Shown here piece after piece: positions 15,795 to 23,381 of a stretch of 37,028 nt of DNA. The notes beneath the pieces were generated by a model, which worked only from the letters and a program-made list of their open reading frames with translations, was not told the DNA's origin and did not search any database. The stretch covers positions 1 to 37,028 of the forward strand of contig JAILJR010000019.1 in the NCBI GenBank assembly GCA_024694565.1, read 5' to 3'. Positions within the stretch are counted from its first letter, which is position 1. Each line of letters begins with the position of its first letter. The translations under genes and the position numbers were made by a program. The DNA comes from Butyrivibrio sp. (GTDB lineage Bacteria; Bacillota; Clostridia; Lachnospirales; Lachnospiraceae).

Positions 15795-16556
15795 TTGCTA
15801 AAAACTTTTTCCATAACGGACATAGGAAAGAAGAGGAAACTGAATCAGGATTATGTCTTTTCATCGGATAGGAGGATAGGGAATCTCTCTAATGTTTTTA
15901 TTGTTGCAGACGGTATGGGCGGACACAATGCGGGGGATTATGCATCACGCTTTACCGTAGACACAATGGTGGAGGAGATTGAGAAGTCTTTTGAACAGAG
16001 CCCGGTGAAAATACTGGATCATGCAATTAAGATCGCCAATACGAAGCTTCGGGAGAAGGCTTCGGATAACCCCAACCTTTTCGGTATGGGGACTACTGTC
16101 GTGGCCTGCACTGTTCTGGGCAGGTATCTTCAGGTTGCCAATGTGGGTGACTCAAGGCTCTATGTCATCAATGACAAGATCACTCAGATCACCAGGGACC
16201 ACTCTCTTGTAGAGGAGATGGTCAGGATGGGTGGAATTGACAGAGAGACCGCAAGGGCTCACCTCGACAAGAATATTATCACCAGAGCTATCGGTGCCAC
16301 TGAAACAGTAGACATCGACTTTTTTAATGTTGAATTAAACCGTGGGGACATTGTTCTCATGTGTTCTGACGGATTGACGAACATGCTGGAGGATGAGGAG
16401 ATCCGGATGATCGTCAGCGGTCAGAGAGACATCATAGAGAAGGCACAAAAGCTTGTTGTTGCTGCTAACAATAACGGCGGTAAGGATAACATCGCAGTCA
16501 TCCTTATCGAGCCTTTTGCTGATGATCTTTCACACGATGGAGGACTGAATGGTTAA
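15795..16556 (+). CDS. stp: PP2C-type serine/threonine protein phosphatase (Stp/PrpC)
   Basis: A Mn/Mg-dependent phosphatase that reverses phosphorylation by the PASTA kinase encoded next. PP2C metal and substrate motifs appear in order: NQDYVFSSD, VADGMGGHNAG, GTTVVACTV, VANVGDSRLYVI, TRDHSLVEEM, ITRAIG, LMCSDGLTNML and GGKDNIAVI. At 253 aa it has the usual length. The start is TTG at 15795, supported by GGGGAGG five bases upstream and by the family's typical N-terminus (TDIGKKRKLNQD). Its last codons overlap the first eight bases of prkC, so the two are translationally coupled. Confidence 0.95.
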   Translation: MLKTFSITDIGKKRKLNQDYVFSSDRRIGNLSNVFIVADGMGGHNAGDYASRFTVDTMVEEIEKSFEQSPVKILDHAIKIANTKLREKASDNPNLFGMGTTVVACTVLGRYLQVANVGDSRLYVINDKITQITRDHSLVEEMVRMGGIDRETARAHLDKNIITRAIGATETVDIDFFNVELNRGDIVLMCSDGLTNMLEDEEIRMIVSGQRDIIEKAQKLVVAANNNGGKDNIAVILIEPFADDLSHDGGLNG

Positions 16557-18714
16557 GATTGGAATGGTGATCGGGGATCGCTATGAGGTGCTGGAGAAGA
16601 TCGGCACCGGTGGCATGTCCGATGTATATAAAGCAAAAGATCATAAACTTAACAGGCTCGTGGCGGTCAAGGTGCTGAAACAGGAGTTTTCTGAAAATGA
16701 AAACTTTGTATCCAAGTTCAGGGTTGAGGCACAGTCGACGGCCGGGCTTTTGCATCCGAATACAGTTAATGTATATGATGTAGGTGATGAGGATGGCATC
16801 AACTATATCGTAATGGAGCTGGTTGACGGTATCACGCTCAAGAAATACATTGAAAAGAAATCACGGCTCTCAGTTAAGGAGGCTGTCAGCATTGCCATCC
16901 AGGTGGCCATGGGACTTGAGGCTGCCCACAACAACGGCATTATCCACAGGGATATAAAGCCGCAGAATATCATGATCTCCAAGGAGGGAAAGGTCAAGGT
17001 TACAGACTTTGGTATTGCCAAGGCTGCTACCAGCAACACGATAACCTCAAATGTAATGGGGTCAGTTCATTACACATCACCTGAGCAGGCAAGGGGCGGC
17101 TACAGTGACGCCAAGAGCGATATCTATTCACTTGGTATAACACTATTTGAGATGCTGACAGGCCGTGTCCCGTTTAACGGCGATACGACTGTTGCAATTG
17201 CCATCAAGCACATTCAGGAGGAGCTGCCTAGCCCTGCCGAGTACAACGACGAGATACCTATAAGCGTTGAAAAGATCGTACTCAAGTGCTGTCAGAAGAG
17301 CCCCGACAGGAGATATCAGTCAGCTGCGGAGCTTATCACCGACCTTAAAAAATCACTGATAACTCCGGATAAGGATTTTGTCAATCTGATGGACCCTGAT
17401 GAGGAGGGAGCCACCAGGATTTCCACAGAGGATGAAATGGAGATGCTCCACAATCAGTCTGCGGGAAGGTCATATGACGAGACAGAGCAGATGCGCCTTA
17501 AGTCAGATGTGGACCGGGAGTATGAGGACGAGCCTGAGTACGAGGATGACTACGGTAGGGACAGACCCAAGAAGAGGCCTGCCTACGAGGAAAAGAGTAA
17601 TCATTACAGGAATGATTACAGAAATGATTACAACAGACAGAGACGTAAAAAGACGCAGCAGTCCGGATCTTCGGGTGTTGAGAAGATGACCATTATCATG
17701 GCTGTTGTATCAGCGGTACTGGTTGGTTTTATTGTTATCCTTCTCCTTGGAAGAAATCTTGGAATATTTGGAAATTCCGTTGACAGCGGAACAGAGGCAG
17801 GAACCCTCATGTCAAATGGAACCGCCTCCTCTGATGTATCCGCAGCATCGGGTGCAGTCAGCGCAGGCGCTTCATCAGATTCCGCCGGAGGTATTCAGAT
17901 TCCGGACGTGACAGGCAAGAGCTATGCTGAGGCTGTGTCAATACTTCATGACGACAAGGGCTTTAAGGTGGAGAAGGCTCAGGACAGTGCCAACACAGCA
18001 GCAAGGGATACGGTTGCTTCAACCACTCCTGCAGCAGGAAGCCGCGCAGCAAGCGGTTCGACCATTACAATATATGTCAGCAATGGTTCAAACTATTCAT
18101 CCTCTGCTTCAGCGTCAACAGGAGCAGCGTCCGCAGCAACAGCTTCAGCATCGGGAGCATCATCTTCTGCAGCATCAGAGGCATCAAGTGCAGCGGATGA
18201 CGGAAAGGTCACGGTTCCTAAAATTGTAGGACTTACATCTGAGGAAGCTGTTATCACACTTGTTGAAGCGGGACTTCAGGCGGGTAAGATCATAGAGACC
18301 AACAATGCGGACACCAACCTCACAGGTCTGATCTGTGCACAGAGTGTCGCAGAGGGAACCTCGGTTTCCCAGGGCACCATCATTAACATGGAGCTGTCCA
18401 CGGGACCTGCAAGCGTGACCTACAGCTACAACGCTGATATTGCAGCGCCGACTGAGGGTGAAAATTACAACTACGGAATTCCCGTCAAGGTTACACTGGT
18501 GACTTCAGCAGGTACTACGCTTCTTAGCACTACGACCACTGACTTCCCGGTTCAGGGAACCTATAAGGGAATTACAGCACCAACCGGAACAATTACTTTT
18601 GTTTACACCGCAACAACTCCTACAACCACTGATCCCGAGACCGGTGAGACCTACGGTGGGGAAACGGTTGAGTACATGGTGACAAGAGCAGTTACTTTTA
18701 ATCAGGAGAGCTAA
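16549..18714 (+). CDS. prkC: Membrane serine/threonine protein kinase with PASTA domains (PrkC/PknB type)
   Basis: Phosphorylates cell-wall and division proteins in response to muropeptides or lipid II. Kinase domain about residues 10-275: glycine loop GTGGMSDVY (19-27), ATP lysine 41 (VAVK), HRDIKPQN, DFG and an activation loop with Thr/Ser sites (ATSNTITSNVMGSVHYTSPEQ). A charged, tyrosine-rich juxtamembrane linker follows, then one membrane helix at about 382-404 (IIMAVVSAVLVGFIVILLLG). Outside lie two PASTA repeats (about 448-515 IPDVTGKSYAEAVSIL, and 552-620 VPKIVGLTSEEAVITL) joined by a Ser/Ala-rich spacer, and a roughly 95-residue Thr-rich C-terminal domain that is not PASTA-like. Two PASTA repeats is fewer than the three to four common in Bacilli. 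Confidence 0.95.
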   Translation: MVKIGMVIGDRYEVLEKIGTGGMSDVYKAKDHKLNRLVAVKVLKQEFSENENFVSKFRVEAQSTAGLLHPNTVNVYDVGDEDGINYIVMELVDGITLKKYIEKKSRLSVKEAVSIAIQVAMGLEAAHNNGIIHRDIKPQNIMISKEGKVKVTDFGIAKAATSNTITSNVMGSVHYTSPEQARGGYSDAKSDIYSLGITLFEMLTGRVPFNGDTTVAIAIKHIQEELPSPAEYNDEIPISVEKIVLKCCQKSPDRRYQSAAELITDLKKSLITPDKDFVNLMDPDEEGATRISTEDEMEMLHNQSAGRSYDETEQMRLKSDVDREYEDEPEYEDDYGRDRPKKRPAYEEKSNHYRNDYRNDYNRQRRKKTQQSGSSGVEKMTIIMAVVSAVLVGFIVILLLGRNLGIFGNSVDSGTEAGTLMSNGTASSDVSAASGAVSAGASSDSAGGIQIPDVTGKSYAEAVSILHDDKGFKVEKAQDSANTAARDTVASTTPAAGSRAASGSTITIYVSNGSNYSSSASASTGAASAATASASGASSSAASEASSAADDGKVTVPKIVGLTSEEAVITLVEAGLQAGKIIETNNADTNLTGLICAQSVAEGTSVSQGTIINMELSTGPASVTYSYNADIAAPTEGENYNYGIPVKVTLVTSAGTTLLSTTTTDFPVQGTYKGITAPTGTITFVYTATTPTTTDPETGETYGGETVEYMVTRAVTFNQES

Positions 18715-18717
18715 AGC

Positions 18718-19629
18718 TTGCGGGGAAGAATTGTAAAAGGAATCGCAGGGTTTTATTATGTCGAGACCGGAGGCATTCATGTTTACGAGTGCAAGGCCAA
18801 GGGCATTTTCAGAAAAGATAAGATAAAACCGGTAGTGGGCGATTATGTTGAAATAGAAATAATTGATGAGGAAAAAGGGCAGGGCAATATTGTAAAGATC
18901 CTGCCCCGGACCAATTGTCTTTACAGACCGCCTGTTGCGAATGTCGACCAGGCGGTTATTTTGTTTGCAATAGTCAAGCCTGACCCGAACTACAATCTGC
19001 TGGACCGCTTTCTTATAATGATGAGGCAGCAGAATCTCCCGGTCATCATCTGCTTCAACAAGCAGGACATTGCGACGAGGGAGGAGGAGAAGGAGCTTTA
19101 TGATGCCTACGAAAAGTGTGGCTATCATGTACTTTTTGTGAGTGTAAAAGAGGAGCGCGGACTTGATGAGCTGCGAAAGCTTTTAAAGGGAAAAACTTCA
19201 ACTCTCGCTGGACCAAGCGGTGTTGGCAAGTCATCTCTTTTAAATAAACTCGTTCCAGATGCCGACATGCAGATCGGCGAGCTCAGCAAAAAGATAGACA
19301 GGGGCAGGAACACTACAAGGCATTCTGAGCTCTTTTACGTAAGTGATCTGTCGGGCGATGGGGATGAAACCTTTATTATTGACACCCCCGGCTTCACCTC
19401 TCTGGAGCTTCGCGATGTTACATGTGACAGGCTCTGTGACTACTATCCGGAGTTTGAGCCCTTTGAGCCCTCGTGCAGGTTTGGAGGCTGCTCCCACATA
19501 GCAGAGCCGGACTGCGGCGTAAAAGAGGCCCTCGCAGAAGAAAATCTGTCAAAGGTCCGATACGACAACTACAAAATGATTTATCAGGATCTAAAACGCA
19601 TGCGGCCGGACTACACAAAGAAAAGGTAG
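18718..19629 (+). CDS. rsgA: Ribosome small-subunit assembly GTPase RsgA
   Basis: A circularly permuted GTPase that checks late 30S maturation. An N-terminal OB-fold (GRIVKGIAGFYYV...CKAKGIFRK...PVVGDYVEIE) comes first. Then G4 NKQD, G1 GPSGVGKSSLLNKL, switch region RGRNTTRHSEL and G3 DTPGF, and finally the zinc knuckle C...C-x-H...C (SCRFGGCSHIAEPDCGV). At 303 aa it has the normal length. The start is TTG at 18718, three bases after the prkC stop, with GGAGAG upstream inside the prkC end. In most Firmicutes rpe and a thiamine pyrophosphokinase gene follow, but neither is present here. Confidence 0.95.
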   Translation: MRGRIVKGIAGFYYVETGGIHVYECKAKGIFRKDKIKPVVGDYVEIEIIDEEKGQGNIVKILPRTNCLYRPPVANVDQAVILFAIVKPDPNYNLLDRFLIMMRQQNLPVIICFNKQDIATREEEKELYDAYEKCGYHVLFVSVKEERGLDELRKLLKGKTSTLAGPSGVGKSSLLNKLVPDADMQIGELSKKIDRGRNTTRHSELFYVSDLSGDGDETFIIDTPGFTSLELRDVTCDRLCDYYPEFEPFEPSCRFGGCSHIAEPDCGVKEALAEENLSKVRYDNYKMIYQDLKRMRPDYTKKR

Positions 19630-19651
19630 CGCTTTTTCATTAGAAGCCGTT

Positions 19652-19685
19652 TACTGTTGGCGCACGTACTAAGTCGCTTACAGTA
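19652..19685 (+). repeat. Possible remnant of a family-1 apical hairpin
   Basis: TACTGT(TG)GCG pairs with CGC(TT)ACAGTA around a loop containing CACGTACT. The block CGCACGTACT....CGCTTA resembles the apex of copy B (CGCACGTACTTTGGGCGCTTA). It is short, so the relation is uncertain. Confidence 0.35.
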
Positions 19686-19741
19686 TCAGGATACGAACGG
19701 AATAAGTCAGATCTAAGCTGACGTTTATAGAGGAAAATTTC

Positions 19742-20317
19742 ATGAAGATTTATGTGACGAGACATGGTCAGACTGACTACAATAAGACCAGGAAGATGCA
19801 GGGACGGACGGATGTTCCCCTGAATAAGGTAGGAATTGAGCAGGCCAAAAGGCGAAGGGAGAGCATTGGAGACATAAAATTTGATGCAGTCTATTCTAGT
19901 CCCCTTTCCAGGGCAGTTCAGACTGCTCAGATAATAGGAAATGTTGCCAGGGATAAAATCATCACGGATGAACGGATAATCGAGGCCGATTTTGGCAGCT
20001 ATGAGCTTAGGAACTACTATAATGTGGGACTTGCGATGATGAGCTACTGGTCTTTTCCTGAAATTTTTCCTGCTCCCGCCGGCGTTGAGACATTGAAGCA
20101 GATGATTGACAGGACCAGCTCTTTTCTAAAGGAGCTTGAGCAGAAGGACTATGAAACCGTTCTTGTCGCCTGTCACGGAGGGATAATACGTCCAATCCGC
20201 GGCTACCTTGAGGATAAGGAAAACGGTATTGTCTGGAGACCACGTCCGCAGAACTGTGAGATATTTGTCTATGAGTCCATAAACGGAAAGCACAGACTCA
20301 TAGATGATCTGAAGTGA
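19742..20317 (+). CDS. Histidine phosphatase superfamily protein (phosphoglycerate-mutase-like)
   Basis: A 191-aa cytoplasmic phosphatase. The catalytic histidine is in YVTRHGQTDYNK (RHG motif, His8). YSSPLSRAVQTAQII supplies the second phosphate-binding arginine, ERIIEADFGSYE is the acid region, and ACHGGIIRPI holds the second catalytic histidine. This is the CobC/GpmB-like branch, whose substrates (phosphoglycolate-like, sugar or nucleotide phosphates, alpha-ribazole phosphate) cannot be told apart by eye. AGAGGAAAA precedes the ATG. It stands downstream of rsgA, where rpe would be expected in relatives, separated by about 110 bp that include a small hairpin. Confidence 0.9.
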   Translation: MKIYVTRHGQTDYNKTRKMQGRTDVPLNKVGIEQAKRRRESIGDIKFDAVYSSPLSRAVQTAQIIGNVARDKIITDERIIEADFGSYELRNYYNVGLAMMSYWSFPEIFPAPAGVETLKQMIDRTSSFLKELEQKDYETVLVACHGGIIRPIRGYLEDKENGIVWRPRPQNCEIFVYESINGKHRLIDDLK

Positions 20318-20373
20318 AAGAGTGATATTTAAGGTAATTCTTTTTGCGTTAGTGCGAAAAGCATTTCCCGGTC

Positions 20374-20480
20374 AAATGAGCTGCCTGAAAAACTCATGAA
20401 ATGAGCTGCCTGACAAAAGCTCACGAAATGAGCTGCCTGAAAAAACTCATGAAATGAGCTGTACGACAAAAGCTCGCCAG
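20374..20480 (+). repeat. Tandem hairpin array, 25-27-bp units (4 copies)
   Basis: Units start at 20374, 20399, 20426 and 20452 with AAATGAGCTG. Two variants alternate: ATGAG...CTCAT and GAGCT...AGCTC. Each closes its own short stem around a loop of type GCCTGACAAA, so the stem changes are compensatory. The same module forms the outer ends of element D and recurs at 21487-21650 and 22755. Confidence 0.8.
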
Positions 20481-20520
20481 CCATGGAGACACAAGGTGAC
20501 TTTTGACCTCAACATCATAC

Positions 20521-20730
20521 TATGAGCCGACCGACAAAAGCCCGCCAGTCCGGCTTCATCTGTGCATATTGCACAAGCGACTGAGAGGCCCTATGAGCTC
20601 GTCGGTACTTGGCTAGGTATTTTCGAGCTTAGTACCGCTACGAAGCGAAAGGAGCGAAAGCGTGCCCGAAGTGATTGTACAATATGCACAGTCGGGGCCG
20701 GCCTGGCGAGCTTTTGTCGGGCAGCTCATA
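20521..20730 (+). repeat. Family-1 palindromic element, copy D
   Basis: A 210-bp inverted repeat. Outer arms TATGAGC(C/T)G.CCGACAAAAG and CGCCAG.CCGGC pair across the element, then CTGTGCATATTG(C/T)ACAA. The apex is CGGTACTTGGCT-loop-AGCTTAGTACCG, followed by GGAGCGAAAGCGTGCCC. The arms are unrelated to those of A and B, while apex and GAGCGAAAGCGT are shared. The element ends exactly at the base before the stop codon of the minus-strand membrane protein gene. Together with the 20374 array it fills the 413-bp gap 20318-20730. Confidence 0.85.
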
Positions 20731-21393
20731 CTATGCCAGGTGGAATACTTTTACCTTCAGGAATTTTCCGACTGCCGTTATCATCGGTCCTAGGAAAAGT
20801 GACATAAGTAAGATACCCAGGTTTGGCTTGCCGCCGCATAGAAGTCCGATTATGACAGCGCTGAAGTCAAAGCAGATCCTGATCGCTGCAAAGGGAGTAT
20901 CCCGCAATATATATTTCTTTATCATAAGCGGGATTGCGTCATAGGGGGCTACTCCCATATCTGCATTCATATATAGCGATGCAGAAAAAACAAACATGGA
21001 GAAGGAGATTGCAAATATAATCGCTCTTGATGGCAGCTGGGTAAAAAAGCTCACCGGGATAAATCTGTCCCAGACCCACCCGAAGAAATCAGCAATATAA
21101 CCGATAAAAACCATGTTCGCAATAGTCCCGAAGCCTATATAGTTTCGTCCAAATATGAGAACTATTACCAATAGGAGCGAGTTGAGAAGCAGCTGCCAGG
21201 TTCCGAAAAGAATACCCAGTTTCCTTGAAACGGTAAGATTCATGAAGCTGCAGGGGTCTGTTCCCAGGTTGCACCTTATCAGGAACGATAGCCAGAACCC
21301 CATGAAGAATACACCTATCATCATAATAATAAAGCGCAGCCGAAAGTTCGGCTGGTGAATATAGTTTTCAAACCATTTTTTCAGACTGTTCAT
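20731..21393 (-). CDS. YczE/YitT-type integral membrane protein
   Basis: A 220-aa polytopic membrane protein of unknown transport role. By eye there are five to six membrane segments: RFIIMMIGVFFMGFWLSFLI, LLLNSLLLVIVLIFG, TIANMVFIGYIADFFGW, AIIFAISFSMFVFSASLYM, AIRICFDFSAVIIGLLCG and GILLMSLFLGPMITAVG. The family hallmarks LGTDPCSFMN after the first helix and the related MGVAPYDAIP after the fourth show the internal duplication seen in YczE/YitT proteins. GAGGT lies upstream of the ATG on the minus strand. It is transcribed against the flanking genes, convergent with the histidine phosphatase gene. Element D separates the two and may serve as a bidirectional transcript end (inference). Confidence 0.85.
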   Translation of the reverse strand: MNSLKKWFENYIHQPNFRLRFIIMMIGVFFMGFWLSFLIRCNLGTDPCSFMNLTVSRKLGILFGTWQLLLNSLLLVIVLIFGRNYIGFGTIANMVFIGYIADFFGWVWDRFIPVSFFTQLPSRAIIFAISFSMFVFSASLYMNADMGVAPYDAIPLMIKKYILRDTPFAAIRICFDFSAVIIGLLCGGKPNLGILLMSLFLGPMITAVGKFLKVKVFHLA

Positions 21394-21486
21394 TTTTTAC
21401 CTCGTCAATTGAAATTTTGCTGCTTCGTTGTCCATAAGAAATCGTTAACTGATCAAATGGACAAAAGTGGAACATGTTAGTCGGGA

Positions 21487-21650
21487 GAGCTTTGTCGATA
21501 GACTCATTATAATAATGTGTTTACACGAGCTTTTGCCGATAGACTCATTATATAAACGTGTTCACACGAGTTTTTGTCTGGAAACACGTCATATAAACGT
21601 GATTCCACGAGCTTTTGTCTGGGAACACATCATATTAACGTGACAGCGCG
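21487..21650 (+). repeat. 41-bp tandem repeat (4 units) with GAGCTTTTGTC module
   Basis: Units start at 21487, 21527, 21568 and 21609 with GAG(C/T)TTT(T)G(T/C)C. Spacing is 40, 41 and 41 bp. Middle parts are (G)ACTCATTATATAAACGTG-like. It is the reverse orientation of the GACAAAAGCTC module at 20374-20480. It fills most of the gap between the two minus-strand genes. Confidence 0.8.
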
Positions 21651-21665
21651 ATATGAATGTACCTG

Positions 21666-21869
21666 TCACACGTCATGCACTTCATGAAGTGCCCAGTATT
21701 TATTCTTGTAATTGATTATGACCGGTGCTGAGGCAAAGGCTTCGTCGCCGATGTAGCAGCGGTCTGATTCTTTGTCAAAGGCGAATTTTCGGCCTTCGCT
21801 GTCATTTTCATTTATAAATTCAAGTGCCTGTTCAAGGGTTTCGTCACCCTTGCATAGATGTATGTTCAT
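21666..21869 (-). CDS. Small hypothetical protein (67 aa)
   Basis: Starts MNIHLCKGDETLEQALEFIN and ends in KYWALHEVHDV. It is acidic and has no membrane segment. AAGGAG lies nine bases upstream of the ATG on the minus strand, and a TATAAT box lies about 115 bp further upstream, so it is very probably translated. EFINENDSEGRKFAFDKESDRCYIGDEAF looks like a small mixed alpha/beta domain. I do not recognise the family and assign no function. Confidence 0.7.
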   Translation of the reverse strand: MNIHLCKGDETLEQALEFINENDSEGRKFAFDKESDRCYIGDEAFASAPVIINYKNKYWALHEVHDV

Positions 21870-21979
21870 GGCATATACTCCTTAAGCTTAGGGATCTTTG
21901 TCCTATTCATGTTACAATTTTTTGGCCTTTCGTGCCTGTACTTGAGGCTAACAAGATGTAACCTTCCTGAGGGCAATTC

Positions 21980-21985
21980 ATTATA
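21980..21985 (-). promoter_or_regulatory. Candidate -10 box for the 67-aa gene
   Basis: The minus strand reads TATAAT here, a perfect -10 hexamer, about 110 bp upstream of the small gene's ATG. No good -35 box is seen at 17 bp, so the promoter call is tentative. Confidence 0.35.
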
Positions 21986-22257
21986 CCATAGTTGGAAGGC
22001 AACACACACAACAAAAAAGTACTTCTGCTAGCAAAGAGGATAATGGATATAATTCAATATGTAAAAGGCAGATAGCCCAGACTTAAGGTAAATAGGTCGT
22101 GTGTCTGAGATGAATTATTCTGTCCAGGACAGATACTCAGTGTATACGGTTTCAGATATTGACCTTGGTGGTTATACTTCGAATTCAGGAATTTTAAAAT
22201 TGACAGATTTATTATACCGCCAAATATGACAGCGACAATTTGGCGAGATTGGTAAAA

Positions 22258-22430
22258 TGGGCAGAAAAGTAGAGTGAGTATTTCTGCCCCAAACGTAGAA
22301 AACACAGGAAGGGGCAGAAAAGCAGGGTGAGTATTTCTGCCCCAAACGTAGAAAACACAGGAAGGGGCAGAAGAGCAGAGTAAGTATTACTGCCCCAAAT
22401 GGGAAAAATGCAAAAAGGGGCAAAAAAACT
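22258..22430 (+). repeat. 53-bp tandem hairpin array (3 full units plus a decayed one)
   Basis: Units start at 22258, 22311, 22364 and 22417, exactly 53 bp apart. Each has a stem GGGGCAGAAA / TTTCTGCCCC around AGCAGGGTGAGTA, then CAAACGTAGAAAACACAGGA. The fourth keeps only the AGGGGCA start. The linkers are copies of each other, so this is not a CRISPR array. Confidence 0.88.
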
Positions 22431-22550
22431 GAAAAAGCTCTATCCCCAACAGAGAAAAGGTAAAAAAGTAGAAATCCCAAGAACAATTTCCTAAGATAAA
22501 GGCTGGCACATAAGATTGTTCTAAGATTCTGAACCAGAGGCTATTTCAGC

Positions 22551-22702
22551 CACCCGTAGGGCTTGCCATTGACAGGTTCTGAAAGAGGTGGCACAATAGG
22601 AAACGCGACGGTGAGGTATTAAGATTGTTCTTGAGTTCATCACCGTCGGCGGGGCCACAACACGCCTCTTTCAGGTTCTGTCAATGGTGGCGTCCGTAGC
22701 CA
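22551..22702 (+). repeat. Long inverted repeat with about 65-bp arms
   Basis: CCATTGACAG...CTGAAAGAGG on the left pairs with CCTCTTTCAG...CTGTCAATGG on the right. Outside it CCGTAGG..TTG faces CGTCCGTAG, and inside GCGACGGTGA faces TCACCGTCG, closing a loop with ATTAAGATTGTTCTTGAG. The arms match imperfectly. The sequence is unrelated to families 1 and 2. Confidence 0.8.
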
Positions 22703-22754
22703 ATGACCTTTCTATTTATGGATAATGACATGATTCGACCGAAAAAATCTGGCC

Positions 22755-22780
22755 GTACGAGCTTTTGTCGGTTGGCTCAT
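22755..22780 (+). repeat. Single GAGCTTTTGTCGG hairpin module
   Basis: GTACGAGCTTTTGTCGG followed by TTGGCTCAT is the reverse complement of the ATGAGC...CCGACAAAAGCTCG module seen at the ends of element D and in the 20374 array. Confidence 0.7.
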
Positions 22781-22808
22781 GTATTGATAAGATGCTTCAT
22801 GTAGAAAA

Positions 22809-22987
22809 AGCATTAAACTAGTACACCAAATAATAAATAACCGATAAAAATCCACCGATAATTTTTCCAGATGCCGCGTTGTCATCAGTCGTCGATGCCC
22901 GCATCGACTCCTTCTTCCGCCTTGCATCTGAAAAAATTCTCGGCGGATTTGATACAGTTATTTAATATTTGGTGTACTAGTAATGCT
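22809..22987 (+). mobile_element. MITE-like palindromic element, no coding capacity
   Basis: Ends AGCATTA(AA)CTAGTACACC and GGTGTACTAGTAATGCT are complementary. The inverted similarity runs about 65 bp inward (CAAATAATAAATAAC, AATCCACCGA.AATTTTT.CAGATGC), and the centre is the hairpin GTCGATGCCCGCATCGAC. A solo arm occurs at 3948-3973, so the sequence is dispersed in this genome. No transposase gene is present. The palindrome itself is clear; mobility is inference. Confidence 0.7.
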
Positions 22988-23381
22988 GTCACTAAATAAC
23001 TCGACTTTATACTTGTCTTAATTGCCATCTGCTGCATTGTCGTCAATCGACATATCACCAAGTACGTCTCAGTCCTCTGCCAGTCATATGATGGCAAACT
23101 GACAATTTAAAAAATGAATGACAAGGCTCAATAGCGTGAAAATGGATTGGTGATAATCAAGCCATTTCTTTAATGCGTTGATGCAGTGGTGTTTTACTGA
23201 GCGTTTTGAATATTTCTTGGATATCTGTCTATTTCTCAATTAATTACGAAATTTAGATGCATGTAACTCATTTAGGAAATATAATGGATGCATATGAAAA
23301 AAAGTTTATACAGATAAGAGTCGGTCGCAAAAGCTGGCCTTGCTGAGTAACATTTTTTAATAAACATGAAGGAGAATGACC

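Larger units (their letters stand above)
21870..23381 (+). other. Long non-coding, repeat-rich stretch
   Basis: No credible gene in about 1.5 kb. Open frames here are short, low-complexity translations of repeats. It holds, in order, a candidate promoter (21980), the hairpin CGCCAAAT/ATTTGGCG (22219-22245), the 53-bp hairpin array (22258-22430), a long inverted repeat (22551-22702), one GAGCTTTTGTC module (22755-22780) and the MITE-like palindrome (22809-22987). The stretch 23000-23375 holds only a partial inverted match (TTGCCATC/GATGGCAA) and a TATAAT at 23280, a possible -10 box for the gene at 23382, without a clear -35. Confidence 0.7.

Noticed and set aside
20562..20944. Plus-strand open frames across element D and the end of the membrane-protein gene
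   Set aside because: They translate a palindrome and the antisense of a convincing gene; no ribosome-binding site.
22258..22430. Possible CRISPR array
   Set aside because: The units are regular, but the linkers between the hairpins are copies of one another, not unique spacers, and no cas genes are present.
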